A stretch of DNA of 64,000 nucleotides from Chryseobacterium elymi (lineage in GTDB: Bacteria; Bacteroidota; Bacteroidia; Flavobacteriales; Weeksellaceae): NCBI RefSeq assembly GCF_003385495.1, contig NZ_QNUH01000004.1, positions 1 through 64,000 of the forward strand. The letters run 5' to 3'. Shown here piece after piece: positions 1-7,905 of the stretch. How positions within the stretch are numbered: position 1 is the first letter of the stretch; each line of letters opens with the position of its first letter. The notes beneath the pieces were generated by a model. It worked only from the letters and a program-made list of their open reading frames with translations. It did not search any database and was not told where the DNA came from. Both the position numbers and the translations under genes were made by a program.

Positions 1-80
1 AATATAGCTATATTAAAATATAAAATAATTAAATATTAACTTAATAATTTTAAACCAGAACAAATCACAAAATATAAACT

Positions 81-1187
81 ATGAAAACAAGGTTCAAAGC
101 TGTCTTCTTTACGGCAGCTCTAAGTTCTGCTTTTACCCTGGCCGGATGTGGTCACGAAGAAATCAATAATGACCTGGCAGAAAGCGAAATCAATATTAAA
201 AACTCCTTGGCACAAAAGATTATTCCTTTGGCCAATTGTGTAGCTCCCGGATGGGCTTCTCAAAACGGAGGAACTACCGGAGGCGGAACCGCAGCAGAGA
301 CTACTGTTTCCACGTATGCTCAGTTAAAGGCTGCAATTGAAAACACAGCTGTAAAAGTGATCAAGGTAACCGGAACCATCACCATTACTACACGCTTATC
401 TCTTCAGGATCAGACCGGAAAAACAATTTACGGGGCTACAGGCGCCAGACTTGTTTCTACCGATCAAACCAAAGACGGCTCAGGAATTATCAATATTAAA
501 AGATGTAACAATATCATTATCCGAAACCTTATTTTCGAGGGTCCCGGAGCGTATGATACAGACGGTTGGGACAACGCCATTCTTGACGACTGCCGAAATG
601 TATGGATAGACCACTGCGAGTTCAGAGATGGTGTAGACGGAAATTTCGACATCAAAAACAAATCTGACTTTATTACAGTTTCCTATACCAAGTTCCATTA
701 TCTGAAAGCTCCAAAACCAGGAGGCCCAGGAGGAACAAATGATCACAGATTCTCTAACCTTATCGGGTCAAGTGACAGCGCCACTGCTGATATCGGAAAA
801 TTGAATGTAACTTTTGTACGCTGCTGGTGGGCACCGGGATGCAGAGAGCGCATGCCGAGAGTAAGATTCGGTAAGATACATATACTGAACAGTTATTTCA
901 ACAGTTCTGTAAGCAATAAATGTATTGCTGCTGGAGTACAGGCTAATATCCTGGTGGAAAGAAATGTTTTTGAAAATGTAAAAGAACCTATCAGTTTAAT
1001 GACCGGATTTACAGCTGTAACCCAATCAGGAAGCAGCTTCATCAATGTTACCGGAAACACTGCAGGAAGCGGAACAGCATTTACTCCACCTTATACTATT
1101 AATAAGCTGAATGTAGCTGATGTAAAATCTGATATTACTGCAAATGCTGGGGCTACTTTAGGAGGAAACGTTTGTGATGCATTTTAA
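81..1187 (+). CDS. Pectate lyase, PL1 family, lipoprotein
   Basis: Secreted enzyme expected to cleave alpha-1,4-polygalacturonate by beta-elimination. A signal peptide ends in the lipobox LAGC with Cys23, so it is probably anchored in the outer membrane and exposed outside. The parallel beta-helix region (about residues 75-340) carries the PL1 hallmark WIDH at 175-178 and a later RMPRVRFGK segment that includes the family's catalytic arginine. A Gly/Thr-rich linker lies near residues 62-72. The length, 368 aa, is normal for the family. It is followed by a strong terminator hairpin and then by a convergent PL10 lyase, which points to a small pectin-degrading locus whose other part lies left of the window. 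The first in-frame ATG before the signal peptide is used as the start. Confidence 0.93.
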   Translation: MKTRFKAVFFTAALSSAFTLAGCGHEEINNDLAESEINIKNSLAQKIIPLANCVAPGWASQNGGTTGGGTAAETTVSTYAQLKAAIENTAVKVIKVTGTITITTRLSLQDQTGKTIYGATGARLVSTDQTKDGSGIINIKRCNNIIIRNLIFEGPGAYDTDGWDNAILDDCRNVWIDHCEFRDGVDGNFDIKNKSDFITVSYTKFHYLKAPKPGGPGGTNDHRFSNLIGSSDSATADIGKLNVTFVRCWWAPGCRERMPRVRFGKIHILNSYFNSSVSNKCIAAGVQANILVERNVFENVKEPISLMTGFTAVTQSGSSFINVTGNTAGSGTAFTPPYTINKLNVADVKSDITANAGATLGGNVCDAF

Positions 1188-1213
1188 TATGAGACTGTAA
1201 TAATAGTAGTAAT

Positions 1214-1253
1214 ACCAAAGAGAGTATCTCGTTTCTGAGATATTCTCTTTGGT
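1214..1253 (+). terminator. Terminator after the PL1 lyase
   Basis: Long near-perfect inverted repeat: ACCAAAGAGA-g-TATCTC pairs with GAGATA-t-TCTCTTTGGT around a 6-nt loop, followed by a T-rich stretch. It lies 27 bp after the stop codon and may also serve the convergent gene at 1314. Confidence 0.75.
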
Positions 1254-1313
1254 CTTTAGATGTGATAAAAGAAGGGGTATCACAACTTATTTGTTATAGC
1301 ATAAATTAATTAA

Positions 1314-2333
1314 TTATTCCGTTATTTTATTTTTCTCCAGCCATTTGGGATATTCCTTTGCGAGCAGTTTTTCGGCAAAATCCCCAAACCAGCTGTAGCC
1401 GTTTCTTCTTTCTTCTGAAACTTCATTATAATTATACTTTACACTGCCATCCCGATCCCCAAACAAAGGTTTGTTGGTATGAATATCATAGAATCTGGCC
1501 CAGATAACAGAATTTTTATCTTTAACCAAAACTCTTATTGCCTTTCCGTTTTGTTTGGTGACATTATAGCTATAACCTTCAATCTTATTTTGTTTAAACC
1601 ACTCTAGTGCAGCTTTTATGGATTTTTCTATTTCGGGAGTTACCGGCTGTTGCATCAAAAACCTAATAATCCCTACCGATTCTCCCGTAGCTAATGAAAT
1701 AGGTTCAAAAGCTCTTGCCTTATCCGGCTGTAAAGTAATCTCATTATACTGATCTGCCCAGATGGAAGGATTCCCGTTTTGCAGAACCTGCGTTTTTAAG
1801 ATACATCCAATCCCTTTCTGAACTGCAATTTTTGATTTTTCTTTTAATGAGGAAGAGATCACATCGAAGTTGTTCTTACCTTCCGCCGCATTGTACAGAA
1901 CTGTCAGAGCATTGATCATCGCATTATCATTATAAGTCACCTGTTTTCTGTAAAGCCCAGTGTTGGGATAATACTGAGGAAAACCTCCGTTATCGTACTG
2001 CATGAGAAGAAGATAACTGATTCCTTTTTCTGCCGCTTTTAAATATTCAGGATTTTTTGTGTCTAAATACGCTTTGATCAATCCATTGATCTCTCTGGAA
2101 GTTGCGTTATTATCAATGGTTGCATGTTCATCACCGGTAGATTTTATCTTTTTTAAAAGGTTTTTATCAATAGACAGATTATAGTTTACCTCCGACTTAT
2201 CTTCCAGCTGTTTTCCCCAACCGCCATTAGGAAGCTGATAGACCAGCATTTTCTCTGCCAGTGTATCTTTCACCTGAGCAGAATAACTCACCGTCAGTAA
2301 TCCTATTGCAAATGTGTATATTTTTAGATTCAT
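1314..2333 (-). CDS. pelA: Pectate lyase, PL10 family
   Basis: Secreted pectate trisaccharide-lyase type enzyme with an (alpha/alpha)3-like fold. The family signature NGGW occurs near the mature N-terminus, followed by conserved NNATSREI and DNAMINALTVLY segments, GGFPQYYP, and an IWARFYDI block near the C-terminus. The start at 2333 is preferred because it opens directly on a signal peptide (MNLKIYTFAIGLLTVSYSA). The open frame runs upstream to 2378, but that adds an unlikely N-tail. Length is about 339 aa, normal for PL10. It is convergent with the PL1 lyase, and the two would act on the same substrate, secreted versus lipid-anchored. Confidence 0.88.
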   Translation of the reverse strand: MNLKIYTFAIGLLTVSYSAQVKDTLAEKMLVYQLPNGGWGKQLEDKSEVNYNLSIDKNLLKKIKSTGDEHATIDNNATSREINGLIKAYLDTKNPEYLKAAEKGISYLLLMQYDNGGFPQYYPNTGLYRKQVTYNDNAMINALTVLYNAAEGKNNFDVISSSLKEKSKIAVQKGIGCILKTQVLQNGNPSIWADQYNEITLQPDKARAFEPISLATGESVGIIRFLMQQPVTPEIEKSIKAALEWFKQNKIEGYSYNVTKQNGKAIRVLVKDKNSVIWARFYDIHTNKPLFGDRDGSVKYNYNEVSEERRNGYSWFGDFAEKLLAKEYPKWLEKNKITE

Positions 2334-2378
2334 TTTTATCATTAAAAATTTATAAAGAGAATATTGTATTACGAACAC

Positions 2379-3047
2379 TCAAACTCTACGCCCCTTAAAC
2401 TTATCTCTTTATCATTCTACCATTTTTACTACCAATGGTTTGCAATAATATAAGCTTGCTTCTGAAGCATATTCTCCCAGTTTTTCTGCGTTTGAAACTG
2501 TCCTTTTTTCTGCCAGACAAACTCCGCATAAAATCCTGCTTTCCGGGGTTTGAACAGAGTAATTCTTCATTTTTTCCACCACCATCATAATCGATCTATT
2601 GAATGGGAAGCCATTTTACTTTTGCATCTTATATTTCATTTCTGGAAAAAACCAGAGGGTTAGCCACCTCTACAGATTGCTGAGCTTATAAAACAATATA
2701 AAAAATGCAACCGATTGCATAAATTAATTTAAAACTTGTTTTTCTCATAGATAAAGGGCTACAATTTCACCAAAAATAAAAAATATTTTCAACATGAAGA
2801 CCATTATATAAAAATTTCATCATACATCATGATAAATGGTTGGTGAAAATGATAACTATCTTCATTTATTCCTAATGTTTAACATAATTTTCCCTCCGTT
2901 TTCGACCTCATCAATTGTATACCTTACTGTTCTTCTGACTGAAGAAGATAAAATAATTGAACTGCTGAAACTCCAAATATAGAATTTCTGCAACTATTTT
3001 TTATTGTAGGATCCATTGAAGGCTATAAGTACTTTTAAGAAATATAA
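2379..3047. other. Intergenic region with a possible gene remnant
   Basis: There is no convincing intact gene in these 670 bases. On the minus strand an open frame from 2588 to 2412 could encode 58 residues with two Cys close together (CGVC). A second overlapping frame ends ENMLQKQAYIIANHW. Neither has a recognised family or a clear promoter. The segment may be the 3' remnant of a lost gene of the pectin locus. The rest (about 2600-3047) is AT-rich and holds nothing I can name. Confidence 0.3.
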
Positions 3048-4415
3048 TTAACATAGGATTTCTTTATCTTTTATTAAAATTTCAACCGGTATTTTCAAAT
3101 CTGTTTGAATTTTCACTCTTAATGCTTCCAATGCGGAAGATTCACCGTGAACCAGCATGATTTGTCGAGGAGGATTCTTATATTTTCTTATCCATTCTAT
3201 TAATTCAGATTGATCAGCATGGGCAGATAACCCCGTTAATTCTACTATATTTGCTTTCACTGGATAATATTTTCCGTGAATTTTTAATTCATGAGATTCA
3301 TTAAGCAATGCTCTTCCGCGAGTACCTTCTGCCTGAAATCCAACAATTAATACAGTATTCCGGCTGTTTCCTATATCATGTTTTAAATATTCAAGGACAC
3401 GCCCTCCCGTTATCATACCGCTTCCGGCAATTATTATTTTACTTTGCTTGTCATGAACGATTTCCTCTGTATTTGTGTACTCTCTATTGATATTCATCTG
3501 TTCAATAATTTCCAGCCATTTTTCTTTATCGACAGTCGTGTATTCAGCATATTCAACCATAATATCTGTTGCAGAAGCAGCCATAGGGCTGTCCATTATT
3601 ATTGGGAGGTTACGGGGTATTTTGTTCTGTTCTTTGAGTTGATAAAGAATATAAATAAGCTCCTGTGCTCTGCCTACAGCAAAACTGGGAATAATAATAT
3701 TACCATGGTTTTTAACCGTGAGATTGATCCAGTGCTCCAATTTATCATACAAATTGGTATTATCATGAAGTCTGTCTCCGTAAGTAGATTCCATTACTAT
3801 AAAATCTGCTTTGGTGAAAAAATCAGGTGGAGGTAAAATAGCGCTATTAGTTCGTCCAATATCTCCTGAAAAAATGATCGTTTTTTCAAAACATACGATT
3901 TCTAAAGAGCAGGCCCCAATGATATGTCCGCAGGGTTTGAATCTGAATTGGATATGATCACTTAATTTAATACTACGATTCTCTTTAACCGTAAAAAATT
4001 GTTTAAAAGACCTTTCAGCATCAGTTATCGTGTACAGCGGTTTTGCGGGATTGTGTTTGGTATAATGATGATAATTTGCTTTTTCTGCATCCTCTTCCTG
4101 CAGTTTTGCACTATCCAGTAAAATCAATTTTGCTAATTCTTTGGTAGGTTCAGTCATATAAATTTTACCTTTAAACCCTTTTTTTACAAGGAGCGGAATA
4201 TATCCGCAATGATCAAGATGGGCATGGGTAAGAATTACTATATCTATTTCAGCAACATTGACATTTAACGATTCCCAGTTTTGTGCACGCAAAGATTTAA
4301 TACCCTGAAACAATCCACAATCAATCAATATATTAAGTTCCGAGGTTTTTAATAAATGTTTAGATCCCGTAACTGTTTCAGCTCCTCCAAGAGATTTTAG
4401 AATGATAGTATCCAT
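3048..4415 (-). CDS. Metallo-beta-lactamase/beta-CASP RNA nuclease family protein
   Basis: 455-aa protein of the MBL-fold plus beta-CASP plus RMMBL class (KH-less, bacterial RNA exonuclease/CPSF-like). The metal-binding motif HAHLDH is at 64-69. A CGHIIGACS segment and SGDIGR follow, then the beta-CASP insert, and a C-terminal HADQ and VHGE pair typical of the RNA-metabolising domain. It probably degrades or processes RNA in the cytoplasm. It lies downstream of hsp20 on the same strand with about 106 bp between them, including an 11-bp inverted repeat, so the two may be cotranscribed under the hsp20 promoter. No clear own promoter was found. Homologues occur in bacterial stress islands with UspA and BON proteins. 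Confidence 0.85.
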   Translation of the reverse strand: MDTIILKSLGGAETVTGSKHLLKTSELNILIDCGLFQGIKSLRAQNWESLNVNVAEIDIVILTHAHLDHCGYIPLLVKKGFKGKIYMTEPTKELAKLILLDSAKLQEEDAEKANYHHYTKHNPAKPLYTITDAERSFKQFFTVKENRSIKLSDHIQFRFKPCGHIIGACSLEIVCFEKTIIFSGDIGRTNSAILPPPDFFTKADFIVMESTYGDRLHDNTNLYDKLEHWINLTVKNHGNIIIPSFAVGRAQELIYILYQLKEQNKIPRNLPIIMDSPMAASATDIMVEYAEYTTVDKEKWLEIIEQMNINREYTNTEEIVHDKQSKIIIAGSGMITGGRVLEYLKHDIGNSRNTVLIVGFQAEGTRGRALLNESHELKIHGKYYPVKANIVELTGLSAHADQSELIEWIRKYKNPPRQIMLVHGESSALEALRVKIQTDLKIPVEILIKDKEILC

Positions 4416-4433
4416 TTTTTTATTTTTATAAAT

Positions 4434-4494
4434 CTGTTGCGCATCTGGTTTATTCCGGCTCTGACACTTGAATCATCTCCTAAATGCGCAACAG
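4434..4494. repeat. 11-bp inverted repeat between hsp20 and the MBL nuclease
   Basis: CTGTTGCGCAT at 4434-4444 is the exact reverse complement of ATGCGCAACAG at 4484-4494, leaving 39 bases between the arms. In the transcript from hsp20 toward the nuclease gene this would form a long stem-loop just upstream of the nuclease start. It could be an RNA-processing site, an attenuator or a short mobile-repeat scar. There is no T-tract, so it is not a classical terminator. Confidence 0.6.
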
Positions 4495-4521
4495 GGTTTT
4501 ATGAATTAATACTAAAAAATT

Positions 4522-4944
4522 TTAGCGTATTTTGATCTCTTTTACTTCCTTTTTATCCAGATTATTTTTATTAATCGTAATATTTAATAATCCACCTTTA
4601 TAATTGGCTTTTATGTGGCCCAAAGTAATATTGTCGGGTAAACGGAAACTGCGGGCAAATGAGGAAGCTGAAAATTCTTTTCTTACATAATTTTCTTTTT
4701 CTTCTTTTTTCTCTGCACTGGTTTCAGCACTGATGATCAGTGATCCGTCTTCAACGGCTACTTTAAAATCTTTTTTCTTAAATCCCGGAGCCGAAACCGT
4801 CACCTTATAGACACCGTTTTTATCAATAATGTTCACTGTTGGTTCTGATTTAACCGACTGATTAACAAGATCATCATTCTTCCAAAAATCTTCTATCAGA
4901 GATTCTAATGATTGAGATGGATTGGTTTTTTCTAAAGTTTTCAT
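4522..4944 (-). CDS. Small heat shock protein, Hsp20/alpha-crystallin family
   Basis: 140-aa ATP-independent holdase chaperone. After a short N-arm containing SLIEDFWKNDD, the alpha-crystallin domain spans about residues 40-130, with VSAPGFKKKDFKV, the SFRLPDNI segment and the NITINK beta strand near the C-terminus. The usual I-x-I/V anchor may be the terminal IKIR. It starts immediately downstream of a promoter that has a perfect -7 box (TACCTTTG on the minus strand) and two TGAY-N4-RTCA-type sites. This places it in the same predicted regulon as the neighbouring stress genes. Confidence 0.92.
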   Translation of the reverse strand: MKTLEKTNPSQSLESLIEDFWKNDDLVNQSVKSEPTVNIIDKNGVYKVTVSAPGFKKKDFKVAVEDGSLIISAETSAEKKEEKENYVRKEFSASSFARSFRLPDNITLGHIKANYKGGLLNITINKNNLDKKEVKEIKIR

Positions 4945-4971
4945 AATACAATTATTTTAAGGTTTATACTC

Positions 4972-5036
4972 CAAAGGTATAATGGAAATAATTTTTAAAT
5001 TATGACTGTCGTTGCGTTTTGAGATGATGTTAATCA
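4972..5036 (-). promoter_or_regulatory. hsp20 promoter with tandem FNR-like sites
   Basis: On the minus strand the -7 box TACCTTTG occupies 4979-4972. The proximal site at 5003-5014 reads TGAC-TGTC-GTTG on the plus strand (one good half-site). The distal site at 5025-5036 reads TGAT-GTTA-ATCA, a perfect palindrome. Centres are 33 bp (proximal to -7) and 22 bp (site to site) apart, the same spacing as at four other promoters in this island. The distal site overlaps the 3' end of the upstream gene. Confidence 0.7.
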
Positions 5037-5386
5037 CTTTTTTCCCAGGTATCAAGAATTTCAATTATTGAGGAAATGGCTAATTTTGAATCTGGAATGG
5101 TAATGTATTTCAATCCTGAATTCTGAATTATTGATACATCTACGGGAACCTGTTCCTGGAATCTGAATATAAAATATTTGATCCCAAAGGATATAAGCTT
5201 CAAAATAAGACTATTTGAAACCGGGGTTTCCTGATCAATGATTATGACAGTGTCTTTTGCTTCTGCAAAATGGACCGTAGCTTCACTTAAAGGATCTACT
5301 ATAATCGTAATTTTATGCTTTTTACGATTAGCCAAAGCAAGAAGCTTTTTATCTTCCTGGCTGATATGATAAACGATGACTTTCAT
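5030..5386 (-). CDS. Orphan N-terminal domain of D-lactate dehydrogenase-like protein
   Basis: 118-aa protein that aligns by eye with the first ~110 residues of D-lactate dehydrogenase (LdhA-type 2-hydroxyacid dehydrogenase). It opens MKVIVYHISQEDKKLL like the LdhA start. An FGIKYFIFRF segment sits where LdhA has HGVKYIALR, and SGLKYITIP sits where LdhA has LGLKVVRVP. The NAD-binding Rossmann domain and the catalytic Arg/Glu/His are all absent, and the reading frame ends cleanly. It cannot be a dehydrogenase on its own. It could be a regulatory or partner subunit or a degenerate relic, but it has its own promoter with two FNR-like sites, which argues that it is expressed. I infer low-oxygen control. 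Confidence 0.6.
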   Translation of the reverse strand: MKVIVYHISQEDKKLLALANRKKHKITIIVDPLSEATVHFAEAKDTVIIIDQETPVSNSLILKLISFGIKYFIFRFQEQVPVDVSIIQNSGLKYITIPDSKLAISSIIEILDTWEKSD

Positions 5387-5403
5387 ACTATCTGTTCAAT
5401 GTT

Positions 5404-5468
5404 CAAATGTATTCAACTGCACAGAACTGACGAATGCATGAAATCATTATAAAAAGTGATAGAGATTA
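5404..5468 (-). promoter_or_regulatory. Promoter of the LDH-like gene with tandem FNR-like sites
   Basis: The -7 box is TACATTTG on the minus strand (5411-5404), an exact match to TAnnTTTG. The proximal site at 5435-5446 is TGCA-TGAA-ATCA and the distal one at 5457-5468 is TGAT-AGAG-ATTA, both one to two bases off the palindrome. Spacing is again 33 bp to the -7 centre and 22 bp between sites. The distal site overlaps the stop of the response regulator gene. Confidence 0.6.
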
Positions 5469-6518
5469 GTTTTTAAGCTTTTGAAGTCTTAGCCTATCAA
5501 GTATGGTAATCTTCCCGGCACTCCTGTCTATTAAATTTTCTTCTTTAAAATCACTTAGAATTCTGCTTACCGTTTCAATAGCCATTCCCGCCATAGAAGC
5601 AAGGTTTTCTCTGGAAATTTCAAAATTGTCGGTGTGAGGATGTTTTGCATGGAGTTTAAGCAGTACCTCTGCCATTCTTTTTCTCACAGAAAAATAAGCA
5701 AGCTGTAATAACTGCTCTTCGTGGGTAATAACATTCTGGGCAAGAATTTTGATGAATTTTTCTGCCACATCAGGATATTTATAAAACAATTGATCAATAA
5801 CTTCTCTGGGAACAGAGCATAAGGTAGCATCCTCCAATACTTCAGCTGTCTCTTTATATTCTTTTCCTGCAAATAATGAAGTGATTCCAAAATATTCTTC
5901 CGGACTGTAGACTCCTGTCATGAGTTCTTTTCCATCTTCGGTCATTTTTGTTGTTTTCACTGAACCGGATATAATTAAATAGACAGCATTGGCAGTATCA
6001 CCCTCGTAGTATATAATCTGCTTCTTTTTAAAGGACTTCACTTTTCGTTCATCAAAAGCTTTCTTTAATTCATCAAGTCCGTGTGAACCATGAAATAAAT
6101 TGGTCATTTGTGTAAGAATATTGCTGTAAAGACTTTTCTGGCGTTCTTTCTTTTTCAATCGGCTTTCAATAGCACTGAGGAGTTCTATATCATCAAAAGG
6201 TTTGGTAAGATAATCATCCGCACCCATTTCTATTCCTTTTCGGACTTCTACCCTATCCGTTTTCGCCGTTATAAAAATAAAAGGAATAAGCGCAGTATCT
6301 TCTCTCTTGCTTAAAAGATGTAGCACCCCATACCCGTCAAGCTCCGGCATCATAATATCACATAATATCACATCCGGTATCTTTTTAATAGCCAGATCTA
6401 CTCCCTGTTTACCGTTAGAAGCCTGAAATACTTCATAACTGGCAAGCTGAAGGATCTCAGAAGTGCTTTCTCGGATATCATCATTATCTTCGATTATTAA
6501 TATGCGTATTCTTTCCAT
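5466..6518 (-). CDS. Response regulator fused to a Crp/Fnr DNA-binding module
   Basis: 350-aa transcription factor with an unusual domain order. A receiver domain (residues 1-120) has the acidic pair at 11 and 13-14, the phosphorylatable Asp54 (CDIMMPELDG), Thr85 and Lys106. A cyclic-nucleotide-binding-like fold spans about 145-260. A Crp-type winged helix (about 265-345) has the recognition helix E315-T-V-S318-R319, the E..SR signature of FNR-type proteins that read TGA half-sites. There is no cysteine cluster for an Fe-S centre, so input is expected by phosphorylation. It lies 24 bp after the PAS kinase on the same strand, so kinase and regulator form a two-component operon. It is the best candidate to bind the TGAY-N4-RTCA sites of this island. 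In effect it combines FixJ-like input with FixK-like output. Confidence 0.9.
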   Translation of the reverse strand: MERIRILIIEDNDDIRESTSEILQLASYEVFQASNGKQGVDLAIKKIPDVILCDIMMPELDGYGVLHLLSKREDTALIPFIFITAKTDRVEVRKGIEMGADDYLTKPFDDIELLSAIESRLKKKERQKSLYSNILTQMTNLFHGSHGLDELKKAFDERKVKSFKKKQIIYYEGDTANAVYLIISGSVKTTKMTEDGKELMTGVYSPEEYFGITSLFAGKEYKETAEVLEDATLCSVPREVIDQLFYKYPDVAEKFIKILAQNVITHEEQLLQLAYFSVRKRMAEVLLKLHAKHPHTDNFEISRENLASMAGMAIETVSRILSDFKEENLIDRSAGKITILDRLRLQKLKN

Positions 6519-6542
6519 GGAACTAACTTGGAGTATTATTAA

Positions 6543-7730
6543 TTATTTTTTCTGAAATGATAAGATAAACTCTGCACCCTTACCTGATTTACTTTCAAAA
6601 CGGATCGTACCATCCATGAGATCTACATACCGCTGCACAATATTGAGCCCTAATCCTGTTCCGGGAATATTTCCTGTATTATGGGCTCTGAAAAATGGCT
6701 GAAAAAGTCCGGATTGGTCTTCTTCAGGTATCCCTATTCCATTATCTTTTACTGAAAATACATATTGATTTTCACTTATTGCTGTAGAGAATTCAATCAA
6801 CGTATGCTCTCCTGAATATTTTATAGCATTGCTCATTAAGTTCATTAAACAATTTCTTAATAAGTTTTGATCCAGATTTACATCATTTTCCGATCCGGCA
6901 TGCTGGTAAATAATAATTTGATCTTCTTTGGTGATGAGCTGCATTTCTTCTGTAAGTTCTTCTGAAAACTTAACAATATCAAATGAGGCATAATGAGGTT
7001 TTACAATTCCGGTATCCAATTTTTCTAAGGAAAGAAAATCATTAAGAATACCATTTAAACTGCCAATTGCATTTTTTATTTTATGGAGATGTTTTAATAT
7101 TTGGATATTATCGGAAGTTTGCAGATATTTTTCAATAAGTACGGCAGAAAGCTGCATAGAGCTTAAAGGGGTACGAAACTCGTGCGATGCCATTGATACA
7201 AAGCGGCTTTTCATACGGTTCAGCGCTTTTTCTTTTTCCAAAGATGTATTAGCTTCTTCCTTTGCCATTTCCAATTCATGAAGCATTTTTTTCAGCGATT
7301 TTGTACGGTTGTCAACTAATTCTTCAAGTTCGATTGTATATTTTTTAAGAAATTCTTCCGCTTCTTTTTCTTTAGATAGATCATGGATAAAGCCTGTGTA
7401 AATCACCCTATCCTGATATTGTACTTCGCTTACGGCAAGCCTGAAGGGAAATCGGGAGCCATCTTTTCTTAATCCTCTTACTTCCCTACCCTTTCCGATT
7501 ATCTTTTTTTCGCCGGTATTTTGATAATTGAGCAAATAATCATCATGTCTGCTTTTATCAGGCTCAGGCATCAGTACTGAAATATTTTTACCTGTTAATT
7601 CTTCTTCTTTATACCCAAATATTTTTAGTGCAGAAGGATTCAGACTTTCTATTCTCCCTCTATTATCAATAGTTATAATACCGTCAATGGCCGTTTCAAT
7701 AATGGCTTGTAATAGTTTTGCACTTTCCAT
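6543..7730 (-). CDS. FixL-like PAS histidine kinase
   Basis: 395-aa soluble sensor kinase with no membrane segment. A single PAS domain (about 5-125) strongly resembles the haem PAS of FixL: RHDDYL with His62 at the position of the proximal haem ligand, then TGEKKIIGKGR, where Arg82 matches the distal-pocket arginine. FixL's distal His is Lys76 here and the haem-propionate Arg is Asn. A coiled linker (about 128-175) leads to the HisKA box SHEFRTPL (His183), and then HATPase_c with the N box (NLMSNAIKYS) and G boxes (DNGIGIPEED, GTGLGLNI). It is followed 24 bp later by the REC-Crp regulator, its probable partner. Haem binding and O2 sensing are inferred from these residues and not shown. Confidence 0.88.
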   Translation of the reverse strand: MESAKLLQAIIETAIDGIITIDNRGRIESLNPSALKIFGYKEEELTGKNISVLMPEPDKSRHDDYLLNYQNTGEKKIIGKGREVRGLRKDGSRFPFRLAVSEVQYQDRVIYTGFIHDLSKEKEAEEFLKKYTIELEELVDNRTKSLKKMLHELEMAKEEANTSLEKEKALNRMKSRFVSMASHEFRTPLSSMQLSAVLIEKYLQTSDNIQILKHLHKIKNAIGSLNGILNDFLSLEKLDTGIVKPHYASFDIVKFSEELTEEMQLITKEDQIIIYQHAGSENDVNLDQNLLRNCLMNLMSNAIKYSGEHTLIEFSTAISENQYVFSVKDNGIGIPEEDQSGLFQPFFRAHNTGNIPGTGLGLNIVQRYVDLMDGTIRFESKSGKGAEFILSFQKK

Positions 7731-7869
7731 ATTTTATATAGCACTATATCATATAAAGTTATGAATTTTAGTACAACTAATCGTATTTGGATATAAATAA
7801 ATGTTAACAAATTAAATTGTTATTAATTATTCTCAATAAATACGAATAAAAAATTGAAATCTAAAATAA

Positions 7870-7898
7870 AATTCCCCGAGACGGAGCCCAGAGGAATT
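7870..7898 (-). terminator. Terminator of the UspA gene
   Basis: On the minus strand GGAATT-type arms AATTCC (7898-7893) and GGAATT (7875-7870) enclose a GC-rich loop and are followed by TTTATTTTAG. It lies directly after the stop of the gene at 7906 and separates it from the kinase operon. Confidence 0.6.
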
Positions 7899-7905
7899 CT
7901 TTAGA

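Noticed and set aside
3444..3836. Open frame of 130 codons on the plus strand inside the MBL nuclease gene
   Set aside because: Antisense to an intact conserved gene; no motif, promoter or partner.
4455..4480. TGAC/ATCA motifs upstream of the MBL nuclease
   Set aside because: TGACACTTGAATCA has 6 bases between half-sites and no -7 box at 33 bp, so it does not fit the regulon pattern.
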